A stretch of DNA of 64,000 nt from Euborellia annulipes (GCA_023213315.1 JAKCPI010001563.1:124001-188000), one strand, 5' to 3'; counted from the stretch's first letter, positions 23,448 through 35,343 are shown. The notes: generated by a model from the letters alone, not told the origin. Program-made: numbers and translations.

Positions 23448-26400
23448 ATGAATTTGTTAACGTTTCTTTTAAAAAGATTTATGTTTCGATATTGGTTTTG
23501 CTTAAATATTATTTTCGCTACAATTATTGCAGAAATCTTTCCAGGTATTGGAGTTGAAGAAGGTGAGATTTTAATTATTTAATAACGCTCAGATTTAATT
23601 CTATTTACTGAAAAAATGGGAAGAAATAAAAAGTTCTATTAACGTTAAAGATCACCTTGTATCATGCTTAAATTTGTACCATATTCTTATTTACAATCAG
23701 CATAACGCCTTTATTTATTATTTCAAATAAAATACAATAATAATCTTTATTAACTCTTATATTTGAAAAAAAAAAAAAAAAAATTAGAGCTTTGGAGTAC
23801 CACGATGGTTTGATTTTTTCAGATATGTGAGTAAATAAATACAAATTATATGTATTATAATAAAGTGTCAAATTTTGAGAGATCAGTTTATAATCTTTAA
23901 TCCATTTTTCTGGCTTGGTATGATTTTAATGAACTTATTTTTCAAGGGTTTCTCCGGCCCGAGATAACTACTCCTTATCTAGTGGCTTCTATTTATTTTA
24001 TAAGTGGATGGTCTCTTGACTCAAGACATTTTTGGAGACAACTTTATAATTATAAAGGTCATTTATATACTCAGTTTTTTGCTCTAATAATCAATCCAAT
24101 GTTTCTTTCCCTCGTTTGCTGTGTATTAAGATTCTTTAATATCGATTTTTGGACGTTAAAAGGGTAAGGTGTGAATTAAAAAAAAAAAAAATTTCGTTTG
24201 GTTAAAAATTTTATTTTAAATTTTCAGAATGTTTATTTTGGCGAGTATGCCACCACCAACAACCATTCCCGTCGCTTTGACTTATGCTTCCTCCGGAAAT
24301 CATGCTTTTGCAATTATTAATACCATTTTGGCAACGATATTATCCACTATCACTTCTCCAATTATGGTCTTTTTAATGGTATCATTTTATAATTAAAAAA
24401 ATATTTATTTAAACTTTTTCTTACTATAGGTATATAAGTTGAACGGTGGTCTTTTTGGGTAATTCGTGGATAGGGTGGAGGAGGCTCTTTTCTTTTCATC
24501 AACATCCCCATAGCTTTATTAAAAGGCAGACTGTAACAACTGTAATATTTTCCACTCGTCGGTGAGCGAAAAACCATCGCGCTGGATACCGTTTAACTAA
24601 TATAGCTATAAGTATTATTTTTAGAAAAATTGGATGCCAGAATAAAGAAAAATAGCAATTTTTTCTTAATTCTGTCTGCCTTTTAATACACATTTTTTTG
24701 AAATTACATCCCACAATGCAATGGGACCAAATAGCGGACGTCCAGCAACGTCCCCGCCACCGTCCGCTACTTGGTTCCAGTCATTTGTGAAATCAACCAT
24801 CGCCTACTATTCATATATTATTATTTTTATTTTTTCAATCTGAATAATTTTCATTTTGCCCAGATTGTAAAAGTTAATTTTTCCATAAATAATGAGATTT
24901 ATTTAATTATCTGTTTTTTGTATGTACTTAATATTAATATTCAAACGTGTTTTTTTTCTAGCTGGGTTCGACTGCCCTCGTACCAGCAAATAAACTAAGG
25001 GATCTCCTTAACCAAGTGATCGTTCCATTAGTTTTGGGCCAAATCATTCGAAGAGCAACATTTAATTTGTCGAAAAAGATTAATAGTCGTTATTTGGCCA
25101 ATTTCTTTTTAGTAATTGTTACTATACTTACCTTTCACTTACTTTGTCAAGTATTTGCCAATTCAGAGTCTGATTTAAGGGCATCACATGTTCTATTATC
25201 TGTTTTATTTGGTACGTTCATTTTTTTTTATTTTACTATAAACTTACAGTTAAGCCATCTATTCTTAAATAAGAATGCCTGGACTCCAATATATATATAT
25301 ATATATTCATAATAACGGATATCGTATTAAGTCTTATATGGCCTAAGATGCTGAAAAGACTGTGTGTATGTGTTTGTTAATGTGAGTGTGAATGGAAAAA
25401 AAGTGTGAGTGTTAAAAAAAAAGCCGTCTATTAATGTATAACATTCAAAAGCCTCTATCGGAATAGGAATCTCCACAAATTTTCATGAAATAAAAATCTC
25501 ATTTGTAAATAAAAATAAATATTTTAATTCAGAGGAGGAAATGTGAGCAAGGATGATATTATCAGGTATTAGGATTAACTAAGATTGTGCCGAGACATTG
25601 CCGGTGTTGCCGTTCAAACAGGGAGCCTATTTACGAATCACCCTGTCTAAATGTAAAAATACTCCTTTTGAAAGGACTTTCTTATTGGAAACTTCTTGCT
25701 CAATTAAAAAAAATCTAAGGCAACATGTTTTTAGATTAATATCTAACTCGTTATGATGAGTTGAAATGTCAGTTAGAAAGCCTGAAATCATTAACAGGTG
25801 CCGACTGTCAAGCGACATGTAAACCCAAATCGTTCGAGTTTAGGCCAATTTTAAAGCTCGCATCCTTTTTGATGATGCAGCGTGTGCACCGAGCCTAAGG
25901 GCAGCCTTAAAGCCCAGAACAATTCTAGACACTATAATATTTATTAAATAATGAACTATATGTAACATTTTGGTCTTTAAGACAATGTATTAGACCATAC
26001 AGGGTGCGGCACGGGAACTTCCTTATTTTAAGCAATGATAAAACAAAAAGTATTGCAGATATCATTTTAATTTTTTTTATTATACATAGTGGTACATTTA
26101 AATCTATTTTTCATTGCTTTTTGAAAATGATATCTTGTTGGGGGCCACCGTTCTGCTCAAAATCTGAAGTTTTGGACCAATTTGGCCAGCATCCGTGTCG
26201 ATTTTGGCGATAGCATCACGAATATTGTTCTTCAGCTGATCCAGAGTTTTCGGACGATTGGTATACACCAAGGATATGAGATATACCCATAAAAAAATCA
26301 CAGGTGATAAATCTGGCGAGAGCGCTGGCCACTAACTCTAAATCATTCAGCGTTTTAGTTTTGACAGTGGCCAGCGCTCTCGCCAGATTTATCACCTGTG

Positions 26401-29400
26401 ATTTTTTTATGGGTATATCTCATATCCTTGGTGTATACCAATCGTCCGAAAACTCTGGATCAGCTGAAGAACAATATTCGTGATGCTATCGCCAAAATCG
26501 ACACGGAAATGCTGGCCAAATTGGTCCAAAACTTCAGATTTCGACTCTCCCAATGTTTTGAGCAGAACGGTGGAACCCTTCAAGATAACATTTTTAAAAA
26601 GCAATGAAAAAAAAAATTAAAATGATATCTGCTACTTTTTGTTTTATCATAGTTTAAAATAAGGAAGTTCACCCTGTATAATTAATATATATTATAAATT
26701 GACAGATCGACGGTCAACCTATTTTTTCGGATATTTGATTTAATAAATATTAACTAAATGTTTAAATACATTGGCTTTATTTGCTATAATATAAAAATAT
26801 TATATTTTCATATTTTTCTTTTTTTAGCTATAGGATCTCAGATATTTATGACTATTATGATAATGAAAATACCAATTTGTTTCAATACCGATTTTTCATT
26901 AAGAGACTTGATGGCAATTGTTTATTGCTCAACATTCAAAACCTTTGATTTAGGTAAGAGATCTTTAATTATTTTGTTTATTTATTATATAAAAATTAAA
27001 TCGTCTTTTTAGGTGAAATTATTTTAAAAATACTTTTCCAAGGCTATAGCCATTTGTGTTTATTAACTCTTCCTTTGATAGTTTATCAACCGATCCAATT
27101 GATCTTTGGAGGTATCTTAATTAATTACTTCCAGGATCAACTTAAGAAATCATATCAAAGAAAAAAACATCCAGGTAAGGGAATTTACAATAATAATCTT
27201 TTTTCATTTCTAATCAGAGCTGTAGCAAGTACTTTTTAAAAGTAGACCTACTCGGAGTACCCCTTTCCAGTATATTTTTTACTCCTAATACCCAGGAAAG
27301 TGAGGACAAAATTAAAGCACTTTCGTTTTCTGGGATTATTTAATTGTTTTTTTTTTAAATATGAAAAATATTTAAAGGCAAAGACCTTAAAATAAATAAA
27401 AAATTACTTCAAATTTAAAATTACTGGGAGCATTTGAAAGCACTGAATAGTTTTTTCAGTATTTTCAATAGTGAGTACCACAGCTCTGTTTCTAATTTAT
27501 CATATGGCAGAGTAAGTTATTTGATACTTTCATTAAATTTTTTAATGAATCTCACAGCTCTGAATCCTACATTGTAGAGGCAAATCACTTTATACTAAAG
27601 TGACCAGATCTCCTATTTACTAAAAGTGTCTTCCTTTGAAACAAAATGTCCACTTTTTTACTTTACATTTAAACATTTTGCGACGAAAAATTTGGGTTGT
27701 AAAGTAAAAAAAAAATAAAGAAACATATCAAGATTTAATAATAAAATGTCTAATATTTAATAAAGTAGTTTAATAGATTTTTATATAGCTATGTAATATT
27801 TTAATAATCGAAACGGAGATTTTAATAAAATCAAAGACTAAATGTATTATATTAAGAATTTAAATTAATATTAACTATTAGTATATGTTTGATAAAATTT
27901 ACAATAAACTACGAATTGATATTGAAAAAATAGATCTTTTAATTTAGAATAAATTAATCCCTCTTTCCTAAATAGAATGCCATTGAATGATATATTTTTC
28001 AAAGATCTGATCACCTTAATTATCGTATTTTTACTTTTTTTGGGAACTGGTTGCAAAAGGTCCGAATATCTATGATGACCTACCGCTACATACAACTGCG
28101 AAGAATTGAAATAAGGGGGTGAAGACCTAAGCTTGCCATTTTGATAAACGGTAATTGACTGACCAAATTCCCAAGGCAAATCGCAACAAAGAACCTCGAA
28201 AAAAGATTGCTATTTATAGCCAAGGGTTCTACAAGTCTCTTCCATCCAAGTCTACGAACAGTCGAAAATTGTGTGCTCTTTTATCTTTTAGCGGCCTTTG
28301 CATTCACTCCTATTTTATTTTCCTGTTTTGTGTTGTTCAGTATTTTAGTGGATCAAGTTTCATAGTTCTGATTTTTTGTGTCGAGATATATTTAGTTTCC
28401 CATAGCACTTTAGGTAACTTGACCACTTGCAGTTCATAATTAAACAGTAAAAAATCTGGTGTGACCAGCACGGTGCACAACTTTCCCTTACCGAAGGGCA
28501 AGAGAAAGTTGTGTGCTGTGCTGGTCACACCAGATTTTTTGTGTCGAGATATATGAGAATATACATTTTAAAGAGCATCTAAAAAATAGTTGATTTATGA
28601 ATTTAAAAAAAAATCCTTAGAGCGAATTTTGAGAAAATCGAAAAAAACTAAAAAAGTACATCAGTAAAGTACTAGTACTTTTTGGCCGATTTTGATTAAA
28701 AGCTTATTTTCACGACTTCGGGGGGGGGGGGGGGGGGTGCCTATCTTAAATATAATATTTCAACCTTGTAGCTCATTTCCTTCATGCTTAAAAATGTCCA
28801 CAGAGAGACAAACAGACCAATTTGCGGGACCCACTTTTTTGGACTCAGAGGACATCAAAACATGTATATCCATCAAAATCTCAACATAGAATTTTTGACA
28901 TGATCGCAATACTTTCTCTCTATATATATTATATAAGGCATCTATGATATAAGGTAAGAGAAGTAAAATAGTGACAGAGGGGATGCTGCTTCTGGCTGAA
29001 AATTTAAGCTCGTTATCTGACAATAAAAAGCTTTCTACTAATTTTATCACAACAAAAAGAACATTTATCAGATTAGGAAGCCTTGTCAATTTTATTTATT
29101 TTTTTTAAATAAATCATAAAGTTTTTTTTTTCAAGTCCTTAAACCATAGCTTAGCCTAAGATGACATTTTATTAAGCAATAGGTTGGCTTGAAATGCTAA
29201 GGTCCTCATTCAGCCCATACAAAAAAGTAAAAATATGTGTATATTTATTTTTCTTTTCTTTTTTTTTCAGAATATAAACATATTAATATTTTACGATTTA
29301 TCTTTAAAAAAATGAATGTTATTTTTTTTTTTTTTTGTATGGACTGAAGAAAGACTTCAATCCAACCTTTTGCCTAAATACAGTCCTGGGTAAGTGCAAA

Positions 29401-29454
29401 TGAATTTCATTTTAAAGTGTATTTTTTTGTATTTCAGACAAATTTTCTAGATGA
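23448..29454 (+). CDS. SLC10A7: Sodium/bile acid cotransporter 7-like membrane protein
   Basis: Exons 23448-23562, 23947-24163, 24228-24378, 24962-25211, 26828-26953 and 27013-27174 join in frame; a tentative last exon, 29438-29454, adds DKFSR and a stop. The product is about 345 residues, the usual length. Family marks: RPEITTPYLVASIYFISGWS after the first helix, the MPPPTTIPVAL loop that aligns with the MPPP motif of SLC10A7, QVIVPLVLGQIIRR, and the late MAIVYCSTFKTFDLG segment that aligns with IIFCSTHKSLTLG. About ten hydrophobic helices are expected. The vertebrate protein sits in Golgi, ER or plasma membrane and affects intracellular calcium and glycosaminoglycan biosynthesis; it is not a proven bile acid carrier. 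Introns hold a mariner foldback and smaller inverted repeats. The terminal exon is the least certain part. Confidence 0.88.
24519..24690. repeat. Inverted repeat in SLC10A7 intron 3
   Basis: ATTAAAAGGCAGACTG near 24519 and CTGTCTGCCTTTTAAT near 24670 are inverted copies about 140 bp apart. Probably a MITE. Non-coding. Confidence 0.5.
26000..26676. mobile_element. Foldback mariner-type element in SLC10A7 intron 4
   Basis: Starts CAGGGTG and ends CACCCTG, with TA on each side, the IS630-Tc1-mariner target. The whole 677 bp is one inverted repeat: each half carries the same terminal region and the same piece of transposase, meeting near 26340. The left half is missing about 15 bp present in the right. 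It cannot encode a full transposase. Confidence 0.8.
26360..26607 (+). pseudogene. Mariner transposase C-terminal fragment (right half)
   Basis: The frame reads WPALSPDLSPVIFLWVYLI, then LVYTNRPKTLDQLKNNIR and NFRFRLSQCFEQNGG, the pattern of the mariner transposase C-terminus. The Asp expected just after SPDLSP is out of frame (small indel). The antisense copy of the same fragment is at about 26104-26340. Confidence 0.75.
28450..28540. mobile_element. AATCTGGTGTGAC hairpin, copy 5
   Basis: The cleanest copy: AAAAAATCTGGTGTGACCAGC and its complement form the ends, with a CTTACCGAAGG centre. The TGTGTCGAGATAT tail follows at about 28539 and also precedes at 28376. Confidence 0.8.
28548..28962 (+). 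repeat. Interspersed repeat B, copy 2
   Basis: Directly adjoins hairpin copy 5. Contains the AAAGTACTAGTACTTT palindrome at about 28666-28681 and a poly-G tract at about 28721-28737 that is only six G in copy 1. Confidence 0.65.
29140..29395. mobile_element. MITE near the last exon of SLC10A7
   Basis: Inverted ends share AGGTTGG...TTCAGCCCATACAAAAAA (about 29180-29226) and its complement (about 29330-29370). Ends about 40 bp before the tentative terminal exon. Confidence 0.5.
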
Positions 29455-30554
29455 TGAATGAATTTTGCCCAGCTCTGTGTTTAATTTAATTCATATGTGA
29501 ATTTGTTGGGAAAATAAATAAAAAAATATTTGAATATTTCGAATTTAATATTTTGAATTTAAATCTCTGAATTACAAATGAATGAAACTCGATGAAATTT
29601 TACTCATATAAATATACGTATATTAATTTTTATTATTTTTATTTTGGCTTTTCTGTCATTTACGAAAAAGTGTGTTTACTTGATTGAACCATGGTTGGTT
29701 TTATAATAATATAGAGTAGGTACATTGAATTTTACAATTTTCTTAATCCGAATTACTATATGACCAAATAGAAAGAAACTTGCCCTAGATTTTTTTCTTT
29801 TATCTTTTACATTTAACATATTTTCTTCATTTTTAGGGTAACGATAAGTCACATTGACAGTATGGAAACAATGACACACATTTTCACATATTCCTTCTAG
29901 CACTTATTGAGCCGTCGTATGATGTAAATCAAAAAATATATAAACAAATTGACAGAAATTTAATAATTGCCAAAGCAAGGCTGGCTGTAACTACTGTAGT
30001 TGACTTGCATGCTTGAATCAAAATATAATCAAGGTTCTTCCAAACCCGAGCATTATAAAAAGAAAATAAAAAGATATGTCAATGTTATCAAAAAATATAT
30101 ATAAAAGGTAACTCATTAAATAAAGGGCTAGAGAAAGAAGTTTCTAATAGTAATTTTATAGTGATGTGGTATTCATTGAAGCTGATGCAAAATTTTATAT
30201 ATAATTTATGTATATATACTGAATTTGTATTATAATAAATTTTCTCTCGTTCCATAACGCTATAAGGATAAGAAATCGAACTTGTTCTACCATTCGTAAA
30301 GAAGTTCCACTTCTTATTTGCCAAGAGAACATTATTATAATGTCAATTATAAATATACACTCAGTTCTGTTGCACACAAATTTTAATTTTAAAGTTTTTT
30401 TCTCTATTCTTATACAGGTTGTTTCACTTTAACGATACAACGAATTTCTTTTTCGGGTAAAAAACAGAATTGAGTGTATAAAGATTAAAGGGAATCAATT
30501 GTTCACAAAACGTTAATATATAAAGCATGTTTTAAGCTATATCAAATCTTATAT
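29455..30554. other. Intergenic between SLC10A7 and the foldback at 30.6 kb
   Basis: AT-rich, no protein-like frame or recognisable repeat that I can support. Confidence 0.4.
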
Positions 30555-31096
30555 ATGGGGCATTCCACGCCAACTCGACCACTTTTGAACCGACCATTTT
30601 TGATTTGGCATTTGGCTGAAACTTTGTCATCTTTTTATACCCTATTGAAAACGTGTTTGAGAATTTTTTCAAATTTTTTGAACCAGCCAAAAAAAAAAGT
30701 TATAGCAGTTTCAGAGCATTTGTAGAAAATATCAAAGTTTTTTATAGAAAAAAAAAAAGTGTCATTCATCCCGAAATTTTTGGTTTTTTTTTTCCGAAAA
30801 TGTCAAAAAAAACGTTCAAGATGAATCTGTAATATTTTGTCATATTTATTTCTGAAAAGTACATTTAAAAACAAAAATTCAAAAAAAAAAAACGTCCCGA
30901 TAAGTTAATTTTTGTTAATTTTACGGTTATTTTAAAAAAAAAAGTCGATGTTTTTTGAAAATGCTATAACTTTTTTTTGGCTGGATCAAAAAATTATCAG
31001 ACGCGTTTTCAATAGGGTATAAAAAGATCACAAAGTTTCAGCCAAATCAAAAATGGTCGGGTTCAAAAGTGGTTGAGTTGGCGTGGAATGCCCCAT
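30555..31096. mobile_element. Foldback MITE with GGGGCATTCCACGC ends
   Basis: Arms of about 150 bp (30557-30710 and 30957-31094) are near-complementary, starting ATGGGGCATTCCACGC and ending GCGTGGAATGCCCCAT. The centre is A/T homopolymer-rich. It lies just 3' of the minus-strand gene ending at 31179, so transcripts of that gene could run into it. Superfamily not assigned. Confidence 0.75.
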
Positions 31097-31178
31097 AAAA
31101 TATATATATATATATATATGAATACCATATTTGTTCTAGCTATTTTATTAAAAGCTTTATTTTTTTTTAATTAAAAAA

Positions 31179-32219
31179 TTAGTATTCCATGCAAGATAAG
31201 GCGCTTAGACCCTTTTTTGAAATCGCTACAGCTACCGCCTTGTCCATAAAATCATTATGTTCAAAAGAAGAAGTTTTTTCTTCGGGGTCATATTTTAATT
31301 CAGGTTTGTTAATTTCAGACAAAGGATTTCTAGATAACTTGTTTATATCAATACCGCTACTATCACAACTGCTACTATCACTAAGAGCATCTAAATAAAT
31401 TTTATGATGTTCATCACTTTGATTTTCTCTATGATAATCTAATCGGTGTAAAATTACTGATCTTTTATGGAATGGATCTAAATTTTGTAATCCATCCATG
31501 ACAGTAACACGAGGAGGAAATGAACAGGAGCAAGAAACTAAATGATTTTCATTCGACGGTTTGGATTTAGATTCTTGGCGAAGTTCTTGATTTCTCGCAA
31601 CTGATCTTTGAAGTCCATGACTGTGGATCGCCATCATTACTGCTTCGTCTTCTAAATTCTCATCACTGGAATTTTCAGGAATTTGTAAATCTTCTAGCAT
31701 GTCCTGTTCTCCAATCATAGGCCTGAAACCCATCTCTTCTAAGACGGTATTAATTGTATTATCAACATAGCATCTTGCCACTTGTCTAGCTTGCCATTTG
31801 CGAAGTTGATTTTCATTAAGGGAACGTGGGTGACGATCGATTTTGATAATTTTAGAATTTTCTGTATTTTTATCTAATTTCATGTCACTTTTATTAACAC
31901 AATCATTCAATTGTTCATTTACTCCACTTTCAAATGATTTCAATTCAAATTCAATTTTTCCGGAAATTTTTTTATTGTGAGTTTCCTGATTATTTATCTT
32001 GGTTTCATTTTTAAAAGGAGAAGCCACAGGTCTCAAATCCACAATGGAATTCGCAGAGTCACTATTTGAAGAGTGAGGAGCGATTTCATTTTTTTTAAGA
32101 TGATATTTACCTTTTATTTGCCACACGTATCTGGCTTTTTTTAAGGGCCTTTCTTCTAAATCAGATATATAAGATTTGGCCGAAGGCTCACCTTCTTCAT
32201 CGCTTGTTCGTCCCATCAT
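31179..32219 (-). CDS. Unrecognised protein, 346 residues, single coding exon
   Basis: An uninterrupted minus-strand frame from ATG at 32219 to TAA at 31179, far longer than any chance frame here. A strong acceptor (TTTTGTTTTAG) lies about 18 bp upstream of the ATG, so a 5' untranslated exon is likely. The protein is polar and acidic with a basic patch (RPLKKAR, residues 24-30) that could be a nuclear signal, a basic/aromatic segment (YVWQIKGKYHLKK, 31-43) and a probable helix around LRKWQARQVARCYVDN (139-154). A motif of form D-x-A-V-x-x-A-I-x-x-x-G-L occurs twice, at 191-203 and 326-338. No signal peptide or membrane helix. I cannot name it; composition suggests a regulatory or adaptor protein. 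Confidence 0.8.
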   Translation of the reverse strand: MMGRTSDEEGEPSAKSYISDLEERPLKKARYVWQIKGKYHLKKNEIAPHSSNSDSANSIVDLRPVASPFKNETKINNQETHNKKISGKIEFELKSFESGVNEQLNDCVNKSDMKLDKNTENSKIIKIDRHPRSLNENQLRKWQARQVARCYVDNTINTVLEEMGFRPMIGEQDMLEDLQIPENSSDENLEDEAVMMAIHSHGLQRSVARNQELRQESKSKPSNENHLVSCSCSFPPRVTVMDGLQNLDPFHKRSVILHRLDYHRENQSDEHHKIYLDALSDSSSCDSSGIDINKLSRNPLSEINKPELKYDPEEKTSSFEHNDFMDKAVAVAISKKGLSALSCMEY

Positions 32220-34384
32220 AATTTTGTCTTAGAGAACTAAAACAAAATAAAAATAATATTATATTAGACACATTAAGTTGTAAATTAATATATAGAATAT
32301 AGAATATCTCCTCCAAAAACATTGGTGATGTATTAATTTTGCCCGGAGAAATTGTGCCCCTCTTAATTTTTTTTCTTACTTATACAAAAGCGAGGATATG
32401 TGTGATTATTATAACTCACAAGTAGACGGTGATTTACAGAGGAAAGAGAGGTGGGGGGCGCAAATTTTCCATTTTTTTTTTTCGAGAAGAAAGTTAACTC
32501 CTTCAATCCCTCAATTGTGAGACAATAATTAATCAATTTACAAAACAAAAAAAAAAAATGTATTTAATATTCATTTGTAACAGTACCTGCATTATTATCT
32601 GCTTTGATGAAGGTGAGATTATTATCTCAAAACAGAAAATTTGTTTATAACAGCTTTAGCCTATAGAGGCAGAGTAAAAAGTTGGAAGAAAATAAAAAAG
32701 AAGATGAAAAAGCATTCTCAACTTCATTATTGCAAACATTTTATTCTGTTACAAATTATAAAATTCCTATCTATTATATATGATTAAATAAAATTTATAA
32801 TTCAATATTAAGATTTTTATTTTTTTAATGTTTAGGAGGTTCAATTTTTTTCTGTGCACGGGGCTTCAACCTAAATCCGTCCCTCTCTATTTACGCTAAT
32901 CCTTTTACAGATTTTCTACACCCAACCTTTTCTACCGAATAATCCCAAAAATCGATTTTACAATTCTTGCCATTCCGTCAAAAAAAAAAAAAAATAAATG
33001 AGACACAACGTCAATAATTTTATAAGTAATAAATGCGAGGGCAAGATCGAGTAGATTGAGTCAAAGAAAAAAGAGCAAGTTTCTTGGGCAGAGCATTTAA
33101 AGCAAAGGCTCTGTCGACGTTTCGGGGACAATATGTCATCCATCTTCCGGCTGTCAACTTAGGGCTCTGCCCACCGCAATCGTCATCCGATATATTTACG
33201 AGTTATATGTTATCTAATTAATGAGAAAATTGGAAAAACCTAAAAGGGTAGAATTATATGAAGATGTCAAAAAATAAATTTCTTATATTGATTGAAATCA
33301 TCAATAAGGACAAAGAATTTTGAATCAAAATATAACTCTATATGTTACACATTAAATTAAATTAACTTTTCATTGAATTGAATTTCATTTTTTAATAATC
33401 CTAGGGGTAGAAGGGGGCAACGTCCCCCACCCCCTCGGGCCCCTCTCAAATGACGTTCCCCATAATAATCATAAATATTGAAAATGCAATTAATATAGTA
33501 ATTTTTTTAAGCATACCTTGAGAATATTCATTTTATAATAAAAATGAAAGGTAAACATGCCAAGTGTTGCTGAGCTCTTTAATCTCCTCTTGATTAAAAG
33601 GAGAGAGAAAAGGTCATTCAGTCGATATTTCAACGAATTTTATCGTTGAACAAATTATATTTTAAACTTTCTTCCAATAATGAGTGATTAATATAATCAT
33701 ATAATAAAAAAAAGTTTATACTTGTAAGTTTAACAAAATTGTTTTTTTCATTATTTCATTTAAATAAATAAATTATTTCATTTGTCATTCGTGGATTGTA
33801 CACTCTAGGCAAAATATCTATTGACTTTTCTTTAATGAAACTACCAACTGCACAAACTCTTATAAAAATAAACCTAATTTTCAATATACCCAAAAATTTA
33901 AAATCAAGCAAATTCAAATTTATAAGATATTATTAGTTAATAAAATAATTTTTTCATTTGTGTTTAAATTCGTATATCAAGTATTGATTTTTGCGATTTA
34001 TTATTCTGGCCAAACCGATTATGGAATTTGTGGTCCAAAATCGAGTTTGCTCAAAAAAATCACTTGATCTTAACGAAAAAACTTTTCTTTAACCAGTGTA
34101 AATGATAAACGCGTTTAGAATTTGTAACTTGAAATTTTGTAATTTGTACCTGCAGTTACCATATATGGTTATTTTTCAAAATTTTAATCTCATATTTGGA
34201 TATTTTATACACAATAGTGAATCCTAAATAAATAGGTTTTTCTATCTAATAGTATTTTCTTCCTGGCTGCATGTGACTATTGGTCATTATTGGTCTTCGG
34301 ACCTTATGCACCCATTCCAAAAAAAAAAAAGGTACAAAATTTCAGCAGAAATGGAAATAATTTTTTAAAATTTGTAAAAAGTTC
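32220..34384. other. Intergenic, upstream of the minus-strand gene
   Basis: Should contain the 5' untranslated exon and promoter of the gene at 31179-32219, but I cannot place them. At about 33114-33150 the complement of the hairpin motif (GACGTTTCGGGG...CATCTTCCGG) lies inside inverted GGCAGAGC / GCTCTGCC sequence (33079-33172). Otherwise nothing supported. Confidence 0.4.
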
Positions 34385-35215
34385 CAAAGGGGACCCCCTG
34401 TTGAATCGAAATTAACATGCAAATCCACATAAGGATATGGAAGGAAGAGCCGGAAAATTAATTTGAAAAATCTGAAATCTTTTCTATGAAGTACAAGAGT
34501 AAAGTGTGCTTTTTTTTTAAAAGCATGTATAAAATAACTGATTTTTGAATTTTTATCAAAATCGTGGTTTGGTGGGGCGAATTTTGAGAAAATCGAAAAA
34601 AAAAACTGAAAAAGTACATCAGTAAAGTACTAGTACTTTTTGGCCGGTTTTGTTCAAAAGTTTATTTTCAGTGTCCAGGAGGGTACCTAACTTAAATATA
34701 AAATTTCAATCCGGTAGCTCAATTCCTTCATGCTAAAAATCGTAACAAACACAGACAGACCAATTTGCGGGACCCACTATTTTTGGACTCGTGGCATTGG
34801 CGTAACGTACACCCCCCGCAAACCCCGTGATGCGGGGGGTCCCAGGCCTTGGCCCGAGAGCCCGGGCCCTTTCAAAGACAAAACTTTTATTTAAAAAATG
34901 CTTAAATATTAATATATTTCATTTTTTTTTTATTACTTTTATTTATGCGACGCACTTTTTCAAACAAAAATTTAGAAATTACCCTTATATCTGTATATAT
35001 AGATTTGAAAAATTTCGGGGAAGGGGGGGGGTCTTCGGCTCCTCCTTAGATACGCCTGGGGCGAAGAAAAGGTTGCGGGGGAGCCCAGCTAAAATACGTT
35101 ACGCCACTGACTCAGGGGACCTCAAAACATAGTATAGGTATACCTATATATATCTTTGACATGATCGCAATACTTTTTCTCTCTATATATTTTTTATATA
35201 GGGTAAGAGAAAGTA
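34385..35215 (+). repeat. Interspersed repeat B, copy 3, split by repeat C
   Basis: Left portion 34385-34794 matches the other B copies, including the AAAGTACTAGTACTTT palindrome near 34622-34637. The match resumes at about 35113-35215. The interruption is the repeat C copy at 34795-35112. Confidence 0.65.
34795..35112. mobile_element. Interspersed repeat C, copy 2, inserted in repeat B
   Basis: Ends ATTGGCGTAACGTAC and ATACGTTACGCCACTGA are imperfect inverted repeats. The core matches 20387-20607 and 44787-44997. Nesting shows C moved after B. Confidence 0.6.
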
Positions 35216-35343
35216 AAAAAATTAGTTAACATGTATATAAGGATTTATTAAAAGAAAAATAAAAGGGAAGAAAAGTATAAGATAATTAATTTTTGATACA
35301 GAAATAAAGAACAAAAATAAAAAAAATTTACAAGTGATATAAC

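Larger units (their letters stand above)
27175..29437. other. Long last intron of SLC10A7, repeat-filled
   Basis: Holds the CTGGTGTGAC hairpin, repeat B and a MITE listed separately. A minus-strand open frame at about 27871-28218 reads DLPWEFGQSITVYQNGKLRS and continues protein-like to a donor-like site near 28040. I do not recognise it; it could be a fragment of a gene or of a repeat. Confidence 0.35.

Noticed and set aside
25212..25312. Extension of SLC10A7 exon 4 into LNKNAWTPIYIYIYS
   Set aside because: The frame runs into a TA microsatellite; alignment with the family and the GTACGT donor place the exon end at 25211.
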